Shown here: positions 50,263 to 63,000 of the stretch, piece by piece
How the letters are laid out: each line of letters starts with the position of its first letter
Numbering within the stretch: position 1 is the stretch's first letter
Source: Apis mellifera
Lineage: Eukaryota > Arthropoda > Insecta > Hymenoptera > Apidae
DNA length: 64,000 nucleotides
Direction of reading: 5' to 3'
Assembly (NCBI RefSeq): GCF_003254395.2
Contig: NC_037642.1
Coordinates: 8,941,736-9,005,735 of the forward strand
The notes under the pieces: model-generated
The model's input: only the letters and a program-made list of their open reading frames with translations
What the model was told of the DNA's origin: nothing
Database searches by the model: none
Made by a program: the position numbers and the translations under genes

Positions 50263-51142
50263 GATAATTCGTCTCTCTCTTCAAACGAATCCAGGACAGG
50301 TGATAGGCAACGAGTAATCTAATCATCTCCTCCCCCCATTCTTCCCTGCCCCCTGTTACAATTTTCGTGTCTACTCGTCTCTATTTTCCGAGCGATAAAG
50401 TTTATCGAAACGGACGATTTCACGGCGATCGTTGACGGGATCGGGAATAAAGATCGTCGGGGGATGGATACTCGTAAAACTCGTGACAATTTTCACGGTT
50501 CGTAGGAGCGAGGAGAGACGTCTCTGTTCGCGGCTCGGCGCGGCGTGACGTCTCGGTTTGCGACGACGAAGACGACGAGGACGATGACGACGTGGCGGTA
50601 ACGAAATTATGCCGGGGGGGGCGCGTTCCTCCGCTGGGCTCAAAGTAGATTTATGAACGCGGGGATCGACGACGATATATAGGTAATCTTGTGGAGCTGT
50701 TGCAAACTCGTTCGAAAGTGAATACCCGCGAGAGGCGGCCGCCGAATTTTGTTCTAGGGGAGGGGAAGAAACTTGTTTGTTTTCGCTACGCTCTTAACAT
50801 AATTTCCCATCGATCCTTGTTCCTTCCTTCAGACCTTCCTCGTGTTGGTGCAAATTTTCGAGATATAGGAATACTTTGGGTATCGTATATTACTTAGGTA
50901 TTTGAGAGTGGATTTTTTATAAATAATTTTCTTTTTTATGTAGCTTTTATGCAACGAGTCTGTGATAGTATCTTTTTCTTCTTCAAGGAGTATGATCTAA
51001 TGAACTCTAGCTTTATTTGAAACTTGTAAGGGACTGTTTTTTGATGGAGTTTATATAAACGAAGAATTCTATTCTTTTTAGTATGAATTTATAAAATTGG
51101 AACAAGTATAGATTTTATTTGTAATCGACGAGAGAATTTTTC

Positions 51143-51178
51143 GATAGTTTCTTAGATAGTTTCTTAGATAGCTTCTCC
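51143..51178. repeat. 12-bp tandem repeat, three copies
   Basis: GATAGTTTCTTA occurs twice exactly and once diverged. The minus-strand frame reads repeated LSKK, which is spurious. Confidence 0.9.
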
Positions 51179-52997
51179 ACGTTGGATCGAGAAAAAGAAA
51201 AGATTTCGAGTTGATTTATTATCTTATGAGCGGAAAGTGGTATCATCGTCCGTGGATCCGTATTTTCTACATCTCGTTCGTAAATCACCGAGACTACGGC
51301 AACAACACGGTATACGGAGACTGGCGATGTAAATGACAGTGTCTCACTTCCACCGACAAACGAACGCGATCTCGGGAAGGAGGAGGGGCAAGATCGATGA
51401 TAATACGTGGAGAGACGTCTGGTTATACGACTGTCCAGCTGTCGCGGCTGTATCACGGTTTTACCACCGTGTATCACGTAATACGAGACACCGATGATTC
51501 GCCTTAAATAACTTCTCTTCGTCCAACACCCGAATTTTCACACGAATTCTTTCGTCCGGAACTTTTCGAAACGGAGCGATGGAACGATAATTCTCTCGCC
51601 TCGCGAATTTCTTTTCCCAAAAATTCGAGGAGACGATCGACGTTGATTCATCCGATGAAAAAAAGAAAAATCGAACGTTACAAGAAAACTTTTAAAATAG
51701 GAAAACCAACGGATCGAACGTGTAAAATTATCACAACGGTCATCGATCCGCGTTTTCCTTTTCTTTTTCCATCGAGAAGCGCACATCGTTCGAAATATCG
51801 TGGCTCGATCGCCAGAGTTCATCGTGCTATTTCGGGTGGCGAAACGCGCGTGAAACGGACGAGCGTTTCTGGTGTCGTACTACGATTTAATAATGAACGT
51901 TGTAACGTTTCTCTGGCTGCTAGCTATTCGCGTGGGTGCCGCGAGATCGACGACAGTCGGCCGGGAATCGGGAATAATGTATTACCGGTGTTCCGACTGA
52001 CGAGGCGATTTGTAAACGTATCCGCTTCCCAGACTGGCAGCCGGACCATCTATTAAGTAATAGCCCCGAGGAACACCTCTGCTACCATACCCATTTCTGA
52101 TCCCCTTCCGTCACGTCCATCCGGATCGAGCGACGTTCCAAAGACTTTCATCGTGCACACCTCTCTCTTTCTCTCTTTGAAATAATAGAATCTTCTTATT
52201 CCGAAAGGAGTTATTCTTCGTTGAATAGCACTCGTTAAAATTGAGAAAGTTGTCGCGAATAGTTGACTGGAACAAGAATAGGGAGGATTCGAGGAGCGTT
52301 GTTATTAGGATATTTGTAGCGAACGAGGAGGATGAAAAGTAGAGAGGGGAGGAGGGACGAGTGTTCGAGGCGCTGTGTCGTTTGCCAGTGACACTGGCCC
52401 GGCTAAATATACATCCCGGCCGGAGGTTTAAAACCGGAGGTAACTGTTCCCTCGCGCTCTCTTCGACTTGTATCGCGCGCTGCCACGCGCTGCGTTGCGT
52501 CGCGATCGAGAGAATAGTCGACAACTCGCCCCTTACCCAGTGCGACCTTCCGTCTCGGGATGCGCTGCTCCGTTTAACCGCGCCCAACCCCCGGGGAGGA
52601 AAGTTTCCAAGTTGGCAAGTTTCTTTGAGAAAATCGTAGCCCGCGGCTAAGTGCCTTACCACGTAGCCGGTCCACGTAGCAGGTTTTTAACCGGTGGTGG
52701 ACCAGTTTGTCGAGCTTTCTTCCTCCCCTTCCTCCCAGAACCTCTTTAAGACGGGTCGACTTATGTTTAAGCAACGACCATTTCGCCGAGTGGCTTCGCG
52801 TATCTTCGAGGCGTGTGCCGATCTGATAAGATTCAACCGAATGTCCACCACGCGCCCGGCAAAAGCCGCCTTCTCCTCCTCCGCCCTATATTGACTCTCC
52901 GAAATTGGTAGGATTTCGAAAGAGTAAGTTTTCGAGAGTCTTTGCAACCCAAGTCTTTGCAAGTGTGTCACCTTCCTCTTTCTCCTCGTTTCTTTAG

Positions 52998-53195
52998 GTT
53001 ACGAACGACGAGTGTGTGGGGCAGCCACACGAAACGACGCGAGGAGAGGAGAGGCTCGCTTCGTTCACGGGCCGATTAATTCTCCTAATTATAATCACCG
53101 GTGATAATAAGCGTTTCGAGGGGGGAAGCGATGTTCATCGCTTTGAGAGAGAGAGGGGGCTACTGTCAATCGCAGATCGCGACGACGAGAGAATG
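52998..53195 (+). other. candidate 198-bp internal exon
   Basis: A plus-strand acceptor with a strong, non-repetitive pyrimidine tract (CTTTCTCCTCGTTTCTTTAG) ends at 52997. A donor ATG/GTACGT starts at 53196. The exon is exactly 66 codons, phase 0 in and out: VTNDECVGQPHETTRGEERL then ASFTGRLILLIIITGDNKRF and an acidic/basic region. Third positions are about 62 percent GC against about 45 percent of second positions. Unspliced, the frame continues to TAA at about 53244. A short hydrophobic run (LILLIII) is too short for a sure membrane segment. No family is recognised. Confidence 0.28.
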
Positions 53196-53374
53196 GTACG
53201 TGTCGCGCGAGAGAACAACGGCTCGTCCGCGGTGGCCCGCCTATAATTAAGCTGACAGGCTTTGACGACGTATGAGGGCTGGAACAATGGCGGCTAGGCA
53301 CCAGGGTTGACCGCAAAACGCGGCGAGTAGAGCGCATCACGCGACACGACGCGGCCGTGTCGCGGCCAAATGTA

Positions 53375-53394
53375 CTCTCTCTCTCTCTCTCTCT
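53375..53394. repeat. (CT)10 microsatellite
   Basis: Perfect CT dinucleotide repeat. Confidence 0.95.
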
Positions 53395-53905
53395 CGTTCG
53401 AGAGAATGCTGTGTTATTTCGAATATCCGTTAACGATCGCACCTCTAAAATCTGTCTCCAGAGATTCTCTCTTAGAGATTCCCTGGAATTATTCCCTGCT
53501 TTTCTCGTCGAATAAATCGAGAAAAGGCAAAAATATATTCGTTGCAATGAGTCTCAAAAAAAAAAAAAATTGAAAAGCGTATATTTTTTCCTTTTCAAGA
53601 AACAAGTTATAAAAGATTCAAGAATAACTAACGATCAATCGATGAGTATAATAATTTGCATTGATACATATTGAAATACATCCATCGCGACAGATGTTGT
53701 TTCGCTTATCAATTAGAAAGCATACACGACGAAATATAATTCCGCAAGGCAGATTAAAGAGCGTTGGATCGAATAGAAGAGCGGTTATGTAACGGAGAGA
53801 GTGCGGTGTAAAAGTGTAATGATTTTTCGAGGATAAATAAAGAACGATACCCTTTTCCCCGTGTTTTCGTTTCGGCGAATATTCGGTGATGGAGGACCGT
53901 GTCGG

Positions 53906-53925
53906 TCGATCGATCGATCGATCGA
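53906..53925. repeat. (TCGA)5 tetranucleotide repeat
   Basis: Five TCGA units, self-complementary throughout. Confidence 0.95.
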
Positions 53926-55097
53926 GCTCGGCCGCGTTCCTGAAACGGCATCGCGAAACGTGTCGTCTTGCAAGATTGGCGGCGGACTCGAAAATCGTTC
54001 GACTCGCGTGACATTTCCGGTCCGAGATACGACTTTATTCCGAGCCGGCTGGTATTTCGAGTACCGGCGGAGGTATCGAATTGACTCGGCGGAAATACAA
54101 AACGGCGGGTCATAGATAACCTTTGCTCGGGTATTCGCGGCGTCCATAACCGGATGACGATTAACGAAAGACGGTCGACGATGAAAGTTTCATGTCACGC
54201 TCGTGACCTTTTCTCGTTCCCAACACCTTTCCTTCCTCGCCAATCGATCGCCCGGCTAAAAACGTCCACCACGATGAATTTTCTAACGACTAACACGTCA
54301 TTTCCGACGTCTTGCATCTAAGAATAATAAACTCGAGTGAATATTTAGTCGCCAACGTACGTATGAGAATCGCCATTAACGCTTGAATTTTTCAAACAAC
54401 ACGGGCAGAGCTTTGACCAAGGTTAACTTTTGCTACCCTTTTTCCGCTTCTTATTCCAAATATATCCGAGCGATTTCGTTCATCGATTTGGTGCACGATC
54501 GAAAGGATACGTAATGGAAGAGAAATCGATTTCTAAGAAGTGGCACGCGACCGCGGAACAAAAATTTAATGGAAGAGTAATAGCAAATAATTGGAAGGAG
54601 GGTTTGTATTGGTTCGCGATGTCGATGAACTTTTTCCCCGCTCGCCGGCAAAAGTTGGCGAGGGGGAGGAAAGAGACGGTGAAAAAGCGATATTACCAAG
54701 GGAAACGGGGGAACTGATATCGATGATTAATTGCTTCTCATTTACGCGGGGCTCGTTTCCGTTAACATCAAAAACCAATCAGGCAGAACTTTCGTTCTGA
54801 CCTAATAACTTTGCCACACTATCAATCCCGGCTTGCCGGCCGATCAGGTTTCGATCAGTCAAAAGGCGTCACGAATAATTGATCGGAACCACCTTCCCGA
54901 TTAAACCTACAAATTCGTTCGAGTTAAAATTTTAAACTCGCGCTCGAAACTCTCCAATGGCCGGATCCGATAAAGCCCCGTTCACTCGTTCACAATACTC
55001 CTTTATCCGACCGATGGAATTCGATATGATGAAAAGATTGGAACAAAAAAGAAGAAAAAAGAAATAATAATACAAATATTGCCATTTTGAAGCCGAA

Positions 55098-55124
55098 CGT
55101 TCATTCGTTCGTTCGTTCGTTTCG
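55098..55124. repeat. (TTCG)n tetranucleotide repeat
   Basis: About five units, the first diverged. Confidence 0.9.
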
Positions 55125-58100
55125 CTGTACCTACGCTTCCTACACGCTTCCTACCCGAAGCGAATCGTGAAAAGATTATCCGCGGCGACACGGAACGACG
55201 GTCCTTTCCGTTCCGAGGCAAGGGAAGAAAGAGGCGAGCGAAGATAACAGGAACTGGAAGGATGGAGGGAACAGATTTTTTTGAAAGGAGGAAACGGCTC
55301 GAAGAAAGGAGCCGTGGCCACGACCTCGAGCAATTTCTATTGTCAAAACGTCGCGGAGAAAGAATCCGTCCGGGAACAAAGGGGTGGAGAGAGAGAGGAG
55401 GTTGGCGGACGGAGGAAGCTCTCGTCGGTTAAGGCGAGCCAAGTTTTCCGCGCGCGGCACTCGATTGTTTTTCCGCGGAAGAACCCGCCGCCGCAGACCC
55501 AATAAACCGTCGCCGCGTCTCTGCTGCTCGAAGGCCGGATGCCCTCTGACAACAAGTGCAAAACCATAAGAAATACCGGCTAATCCACGTCCAACCAACG
55601 TGGACGTAGATGTCCGAATTTGTCAAGAAAAAAAAAAAAAAAAGAAAGACGAAGCTGGATTATTGGTCCTCGACCAATAACTCGGAACAACCTCGAAGAA
55701 TTCGATTGTGTCCGCGTGTCAATAAGAAGGATGGATCTCTCAACGTTTCCCAACAAACTAACGAGACGCGCATTCTTTCCTCGCCTCGGAACAAGATTCG
55801 AACGAATCTCTCTCTTCAAAGGTACTCCTCTTCCCCAACGAGCAGCATTCTCGAGGACGATAGACAAAAGGGACTTTGTCGAATCTACCTGCTGAGTCAG
55901 AGCGGTGGCCAGATTCGGTCGTTCGAGGACAACTCTGTCAGAGCCACTGTCTGCGCGCCCACCTAGCCAGATCTCGGCAACTGGTTCCCCGACAACTTGT
56001 TCCAACGATATCTAAATACGGCCGCGCGAACGTGTCTTTCCTTTCGTTCGTTCGAATAAGGGGAAAGCAGGGGGAGACGACTCGGTGACCCGGTTAACCA
56101 ATCGCAACGAATGATAATTTCGATGATAATTTCGATTCCATTCGCCGTGTTACAGTCGACGATTATAGCGGACTATGATGGCAAGTCGATGTTCGGGAGA
56201 GATAGCCGTTTCGAGGAAAAAGAATCGCGTGCGGGTAACTACGGTTCGTCCCTTTCAGCAATCTTTCCCTCCCCCTTTTCCGCAATTCCGTCAAAACCAA
56301 CACCGATCGCGCGACTCCTTATCTCCTTATCTCCGTGTAAATATAAGATTTGCATGGAATACGCGCTCGTCCGTTCGAGAGATCCATTACATTAGAAAAT
56401 TTTGGAAACCCTCGAGTTCTCGTTAACCTCTTTGTCGTCGAGAAGAAGAAGGGAAGAGGTTTTATTTTTGATGTATCTTGGATTAAGGGCGGTTAAATTG
56501 CTCGCCTCGTCAAGCCCAATCTCGCGAATTCTTCAACCTTTCGTTTCCAGTTGGCTGATCGCTGTATACTTTCATCTTCTCTCTCGAACTTTTGCATTCC
56601 TCCGAGAGGAACGAGTGCAAAGATCGATTCTTTCGATTAACGTTCGATACACGCGTCAATAAGCGAGCTGTTAGCAAACAATCGTCTGCCAACGATTTAT
56701 GCCATTTATGCATAAACGGGCATCGATCCGTAACGCGTCACGAGCCGAGTGACGCGAACGCCACTCTCTATGACGTGTTCCTGCACCGATTGAATATTCT
56801 ACGAGCGAAGGAACGACGTCAAGACGACGGTATCGGTCACCGGAGGCGATCCCGTCCGCTGGATAACCCGAAGCTATTTCTGGGACGGATTCTCGACCTT
56901 CCAACCTCGTCCCGCTTATCTCCACGCCAACTTTTCGCCACCGCGCGACGACGTGTTCAAGATAATTTTTCCGGAAATTACGCAAGGATGGACGAGCGTT
57001 GCCCGCGGGATTACGTTCGACCGAGACACCCCCTCCCTCCTCCTCTCTTTCTTTTCGCTCGACCGGTCGGAAGAAAATTGGGTCGCCTCTCCAGATCTGG
57101 GCCAATTAGTTCGCTTTTGGAACAGTTTCTCTCTATTAGTCGACGCCTTCCTATTTGCATTAGACGAGGCTCGTGATTTATGCTCGAATGCGTCGCGCCC
57201 TTGGGTAATCTTTCCCGAATACCGGCCCGTGGTTTATCGTTTTAAACAGATATGCCAGCCCAGAGAGAAAGAGGAGGATTTTAATTTTTTTTTCTTCTTT
57301 TAAACTTCTCACAGGATTAAAATCTTTCCTCGATCCTTTTCTCTGGATTTAAAATGTTCCATCTTTCTCCTTTTTTTCTTTTTCTTCTCCTCGATCGAGA
57401 TGTCATCGTCGAGCAATCGTGGAAACGCAAAACAAAGTTGGATCGATCGAATCTGGGAACGAGTTCGATTAAAAACTCGGGATGATAATAGAGGTAATGA
57501 AGAGAAATTCTGCGTGGCGGGAAGATCGGCTAGCGTTCGTTCCTTTTGTCGAGGTATTCCACGGAGGGAAAAGTTTCTTCTCCATCTCCTCCTCCTCGCA
57601 ACCGCAATGCGGACTCGCATTACTATTAATATTCCGCTCATCGATTCCTCGCCCATTCATCATTGTCTTCGCTCCGTTACCTATAATCCCAACTTTTTCG
57701 CCCGTGGCGGCCAATGTGATCGTTAAAAATTTCATAAGAGCGTAAGCCGCCGCCGCCGCCGCTTTCCTTCCTTTATTTTTAATCTTGGACGGACCTTCTC
57801 TTCGTCCTTCCCCTTCTCGCGCGTCCCCTGAAATATGTACGCGGGGCAGGCCAAGAGAGAGGAGAAAAGAGGAAGAGAGAGAGAGAGAGAAAGGGAAAAA
57901 AAGGCGAGCGGATGCGGCGGGCAACGATAATGTATTAATAACGAGCTCGCCGCCTCCTCGAGGATTCCGCCCGTTTCTTTCCCTCCCCGACCCGTGTTCT
58001 GCCAATGTATTTCTCGTTTCTCGGCCGCGATTGAAACGGGGAGAGGAGGGGAACATTAAGCGGAATCAATGGACGCGCGTGTTCCGCCCCGTTTTGAATG

Positions 58101-59706
58101 GCCGATCAATTATTCAAATGATCGACCCCGCACGTGATTTCCGCGGAATGGGGCGGCAGGTGACGCGAACCGGCCGCCATGTGCGTGTAATGTTCTCTTC
58201 TCCGGCACCGACCCTCCATCCAACGTCGATCCCGTTTTCGAAAAAACGATACATTTTTACCACGATTTCTACGCCTTCCTCGACACTGACACGTTATTCC
58301 CTCCTCCTCCTTCCTTCGTTCTCTCGATTCTCCATCGAACGATTTTTCTCGATTCGTCTCGATTCTTCTCCGGATTATTTTGCGTCGATGGAAATTGTTT
58401 GAAACTGAATTGTTTCGCTCGGTAAGAATGGAATTCTCGATTTTCTATTTCCTTTTTTTCCCTCTCTTTTTTTTTTCAATTCGGATTTTACTTCGGTACG
58501 TCGCAGGTTACTTCATTCGCCGGTCGAACGATCGCCGTGAACGCTTGTTTCTGTTACCGGTTACCGGGCTCTCCGTGGCCGGCGGCAATTAATTATGCCA
58601 ATTGATCGAGCGGGGTATCGGTCCGGCACGGTCATGCATGTTAATGTGCGAAAGGACATCTGTTTCCCTTTCCACGCACTCGTACGTGTGCACCTGTGTT
58701 CGCGCTCGCTCGCGATGCACTGTATTGAAAAACGTATCGCTCTCCGTTTATTACAGTTACGTTTCTACAAAAAAGGAGCGATCGTCCAATTATTTTCGCG
58801 AAATAATAATCCAAAGCAGAAATTTTTCAACGCGAATACATTACGTGATTGACTCGTTTCGGATTCGTTTAAATCGCGATTCGATGAGAAAGAAAAGGAA
58901 AGAGGAGAAACATGGACAGATCAATTTCTCCCTTCGTGGAAATATTTGGACACGCGATCTATCTATCTATCTACACCTTTCACAGACTCGTTCCGATATA
59001 TTTTCATATATAATCCCCCCTCTCGTGGCTATAAATGCACAAGTCGCCATGAAAATTGGGCGCAGAAAAATATCATTCGAAGGTTGGATCCTTATCGCAA
59101 TCGGATGAAAAATAAAAATTCCTTCGACTGATTTCCCAAATTGATTGTCGCTAATCGATAAGAAACGTCCTCGCGGAAATCCACACGCGCATAACGCATG
59201 CAACGTCGGACAGAGAGAGAAAGAGAAAGACAGAGAAGAAAGCGATTAAGAGGCAACGTATGGTCGGTGGAATCGCAGAGATCAGGTGGATTCGCAATGG
59301 TGGGTTGGGAGGCGAGTGCTCGACATATGTGGCGGATTTTTATTAGGGGCCTGCCCCCAATCCCTTCGATTTCAACCCTCCTGGCCGCAGACCCTTGCCG
59401 TGCCGCGTCACCGACCGACGTCGCGTCCATTGTGCCCGGACAATTCGCGTCGAGACGCGGGGATCATCAGCGCTCATTGTCACCGGCTAATCGAATCCGG
59501 CAGCGAGCAGAATCGTTCCCGTCAAATCGCTCCCCTCCCCAACGAAAAACCATCTTCCATTTCGTTTCGATCTCGCCGATAATATATCGTATTACTTTAT
59601 TTAAAGATTTTCGATTTTCGCTCCAAATTATTTTGGATTCCTTCGCGAGTATTTTTCATTCGGCGCAACTGTTCGCTCGAGTTCTTTTTCCTTTTTTTCC
59701 ACGCAG

Positions 59707-60062
59707 GCACGGTACTCGAAATTACGAGGGTAGCGATTCGTTTCGCTCTCGAGGCCACGCGACACCAGCACTCGACGGAGCGGCGTGGCGCGGTCCCGTT
59801 TCGTGAAAAGGTCGGAACGAAGCGCGCGGCACGCGCTCCCAGAATCCTCGATCGCGTTACTCAATGTGGGTGTCGGCCGGGGACGGGACGGGACGGGTCA
59901 GTTTACGAACGCGTGTGCCACGGTAACACGGTTGCCGACACGACGCCGACGCTTCCGTCCGCAGCCGGCCAACATCAAACGAGCGTGGACGCCGGCCCGT
60001 CTCCGCGCCAGCGACGCCCGCTTTCTTTGACGCGATCGGTTCTCCGCCACTCTCTGTCGTGA
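59707..60062 (+). other. GC-rich block with strong acceptor and 117-codon open frame
   Basis: A plus-strand acceptor with a long T-rich tract (CTTTTTCCTTTTTTTCCACGCAG) ends at 59706. Entering in phase 1, a frame without any ATG runs 117 codons to TGA at 60060. It starts TVLEITRVAIRFALEATRHQ and ends in a Pro/Arg/Ser-rich region. Another frame is open for 32 codons. The block is GC-rich, contains GGGAC repeats (59880-59897) and a TCAGTT initiator-like word at about 59898, so it could equally be a promoter. No domain. Confidence 0.2.
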
Positions 60063-63000
60063 CAAACCTAATAATCAGCCGGACAAGCCTGTTTGCGCTC
60101 GCAGGAAATGGGATGCGGTCGTGGAGGAAAAGAGGTAGCCGCCTCCTTTAATAACTGCCGGATTTCCATCCCGTAATTTCTATGCAAACGAGCTTCGATG
60201 CCGGGGAAACTAAGGTCTAAAGTTGCATCAAACCCGTTTTCCCTTCCCTTCCCGTAATTGTAAACCGAAAGGAAGAAACCGAGGATGTTACGTTCGTAAG
60301 CTGTTGAAACCAAATTACTCTCTTCTTCGACGAGAATTCCTCCCACTGTATTCCACATACCGCCTTATCCAGCAGGTGTACGGATTCGCGATAAAGAATC
60401 AGCAATTGCGAAACGCGCGTGCATTCCAATCGATTACCATTCTATCCACTGCATGCGTATATGTCGTAATCGCGCGCGTGTAACGGGAAAAGTGAAACTC
60501 GTCGTTGGTTTAATAAGCGCGCGGTTAAGATCTCGCGGAAGTCTCTCGTTTTACGATTTTTACGACAAAGTGGTTTTTTTTTTACGGGGTTGAAAGGGAC
60601 GATGGCCGGTGCGTGCAACACCAACGGCGGATCGCGCTCCTTTATGGAATATCCGCAAGGAAAAAAGGTTAGCCACGGGAGCCCTTAACGAGCTCTACAT
60701 ATATATATACATACATACGTATACACGCGAAGCGTTTCTCAGATCCTTTTCTCCCGGCTACTTGGATCGACCACCCTCCGCGGTACATACGACGCGTACA
60801 TACGTACATACGCGCGTACAACGGCTTCTCGTGCAGGAATCCCGAATGCTTAAAGGCCGGCGCACTCTCTCGCATAATACACAACAACGGCGTATATAAT
60901 ACGCTTCCGCGTGCAGCAGCTATTAAACGACTGGTTACACGGGCCGATAGGCGGGCCACCGTTACTTCCTGAACGGGGACCTTTACTCGACGATCCTTTC
61001 CTATAGCGCGTGCCTTTCAATGCTGCAAGTTGGTACTGTGCCGGAGATATTTCAACAATTAGTCGCGTAAATAATTCGAAGGAAGGAGATGAAGTAAATT
61101 ACAGGTGAGGTAATTTGAAAGAAGTATATTCGGTATATTCCGTGCGGTTGCGCAAGGATTCGACATTCTTCCGTTCGTTAATAAGATACATATCTTGGTC
61201 TACACGCATCCCAACGGTCGGTCAGAGAAACCCGATATTTCGTAATAATTAATCGCGCGCGATTCGAAATAGCCGAAATAATTCGAAACCCGTAAAAGAT
61301 ATTCCATTCGGTTCCGTTCCTCGGTTTCTATCCTCGCTCCATATCCCTTGGTTTTCCCGGGGGGATACGAGGATACCGCTATCATCGACCAACTGGAAAT
61401 CCGATATTTCGTAACAATTAATCGCGTATAATTCAAAACGCTGCACCCGAAATAATTCCAAGTCGCGGTCGGTGGCGCGGGATTCCATTTATTGAATAAT
61501 TGGTTACGTGACCGGACGCGGCCGAGAATCAGAGATGTTCCCGAGGGAGAGGACACACACGTTCTATCCCGTTCCCTCTCTCCTTCTGCTCCGCTATCCG
61601 CTCGCGCCATCTCCGCGAAAGAAGCGTTTCCGAATCTCGAGTGGCGAGTCGTCGGCCGGCCGAGGGGTAACGAGATCCTCCAGCCCTTCCTTCCAAACCG
61701 TGGAACGTGCCGATTTTATCCGAGCAACTCCTTTCATCCCCTCGGCCCGCCGATTCGGCTCACGTATATAACCCGTCTCCCCGGTTAACGGCCTCTCCTC
61801 GCCTCTCACTCTTTCTCTCTCCTCCTCGAGCTTTCACTGTTCGTTCCCCGCGGTCAGAGATCTTTAGACTCCGATTATATTCGACGCGGGAACCGTGTGT
61901 CGACTAACCGATTTACCCGTGCAACCTTGACCAAGGGATCGATCTCAACAATGTATCCAAGCCCTTTCTAATCGCTTTGAATGAACGCGAAGGAAAAAGG
62001 AAGAGACGATTCGAATTTGATGCAAGAGAAAGTATGTATATATAGGAAGAAGGAGGTGAGATGCGCGTAGATTTTTGCCAATCAAAAGAAATAACTCGAA
62101 TTGTTATCGAATCTCGCGATACATTTTCCTAAGAGATATTTCCTTTTTGGAAATGAAAATAAAGAAAGATTAGAACAGCATGGTCCTCTGTTCATCGACG
62201 ATAACCCGAAAGAGATTCGACGAGATTCGAGTTCCCGCGGAGGCGAGTTATTCATCGGTTAGCGGTCCCATTCCCCTCTCTCCTCCTCTTCTCGAGTCAT
62301 CGAATTATGGAAATGCGGTTGGCACCCATTCTAATTCTTTATTATTTCCCAGCAGAATTTTCCCGCCATCTCTATGATAATGCGAAGGCGAACAAGAAAA
62401 TTTTCCCATCTCTCCGGCCAGAGAAGGATCCTTGCGGCCTTCTGGCGTTGCGGCGCGTCCTTGCATTATTCTCCCGCCTCCGCGTTCCATCACGCTCCCA
62501 AACCGAGCCTCGCCAACCCTCTCTCCTCCCCATTGTCTCTCCTCTCGAATACGCGTCGTCGGTATCGCGCGTCGATCCAGTTCTCAATTTTCTTCGCCGC
62601 ACCACCAATCACCGAAACAGATGACACGCTCGCGCCGCCGTTACCCGCCGCGCCATCGATCTTCGCCTCGGCGAATTCAGATATCCGGATATTTTTATCG
62701 ATGCGCTCCCCGCGTATCTCCTTGTTCATCAACCACGCTGGATTTACGAAGATCGCAAATCTCCGCCCGAACGTGCGCGCAAAACGTCGAAAGACGTAAA
62801 TTTACGAGTTGCGCGCGCGACAGAGAGAGAGGCTCTTTTGTTCAAGCGAAGAGTTTATTACGATTCCTCGATTGCTCTCGCGATGGGAAGCGGATATCTG
62901 CCTCTTCTCTCCACTCTCCTCTCCCTTCGTTCCCCGGAATTTGATAAACCGAGATTCGTTATTACTCGAATCGGTTTTTCGGTATCCCGTGTCCCGGTTT

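Larger units (their letters stand above)
48420..52997. other. noncoding stretch
   Basis: No supported gene. It includes a CCG run at about 48871-48886, a 16-bp palindrome (ATATGTGTACACATAT, 49228-49243) beside a TA repeat, a CGT/GGT compound repeat at 49654-49680, a small ORF at 50101 and a 12-bp tandem repeat at 51143-51178. The 232-codon minus frame at 48429-49127 overlaps a 182-codon plus frame and has no domain. Confidence 0.55.
53247..59706. other. noncoding stretch with simple repeats
   Basis: No supported gene. A plus-strand acceptor at 56153 opens STIIADYDGKSMFGRDSRFE and a further 60 codons with no good donor. A minus-strand acceptor before 55258 (CCATCCTTCCAG) opens two competing frames of 25 and 33 codons. 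Both are too weak to call. AAAGTTGGCG copies lie at 54651 and (reverse) 56925. Confidence 0.5.
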
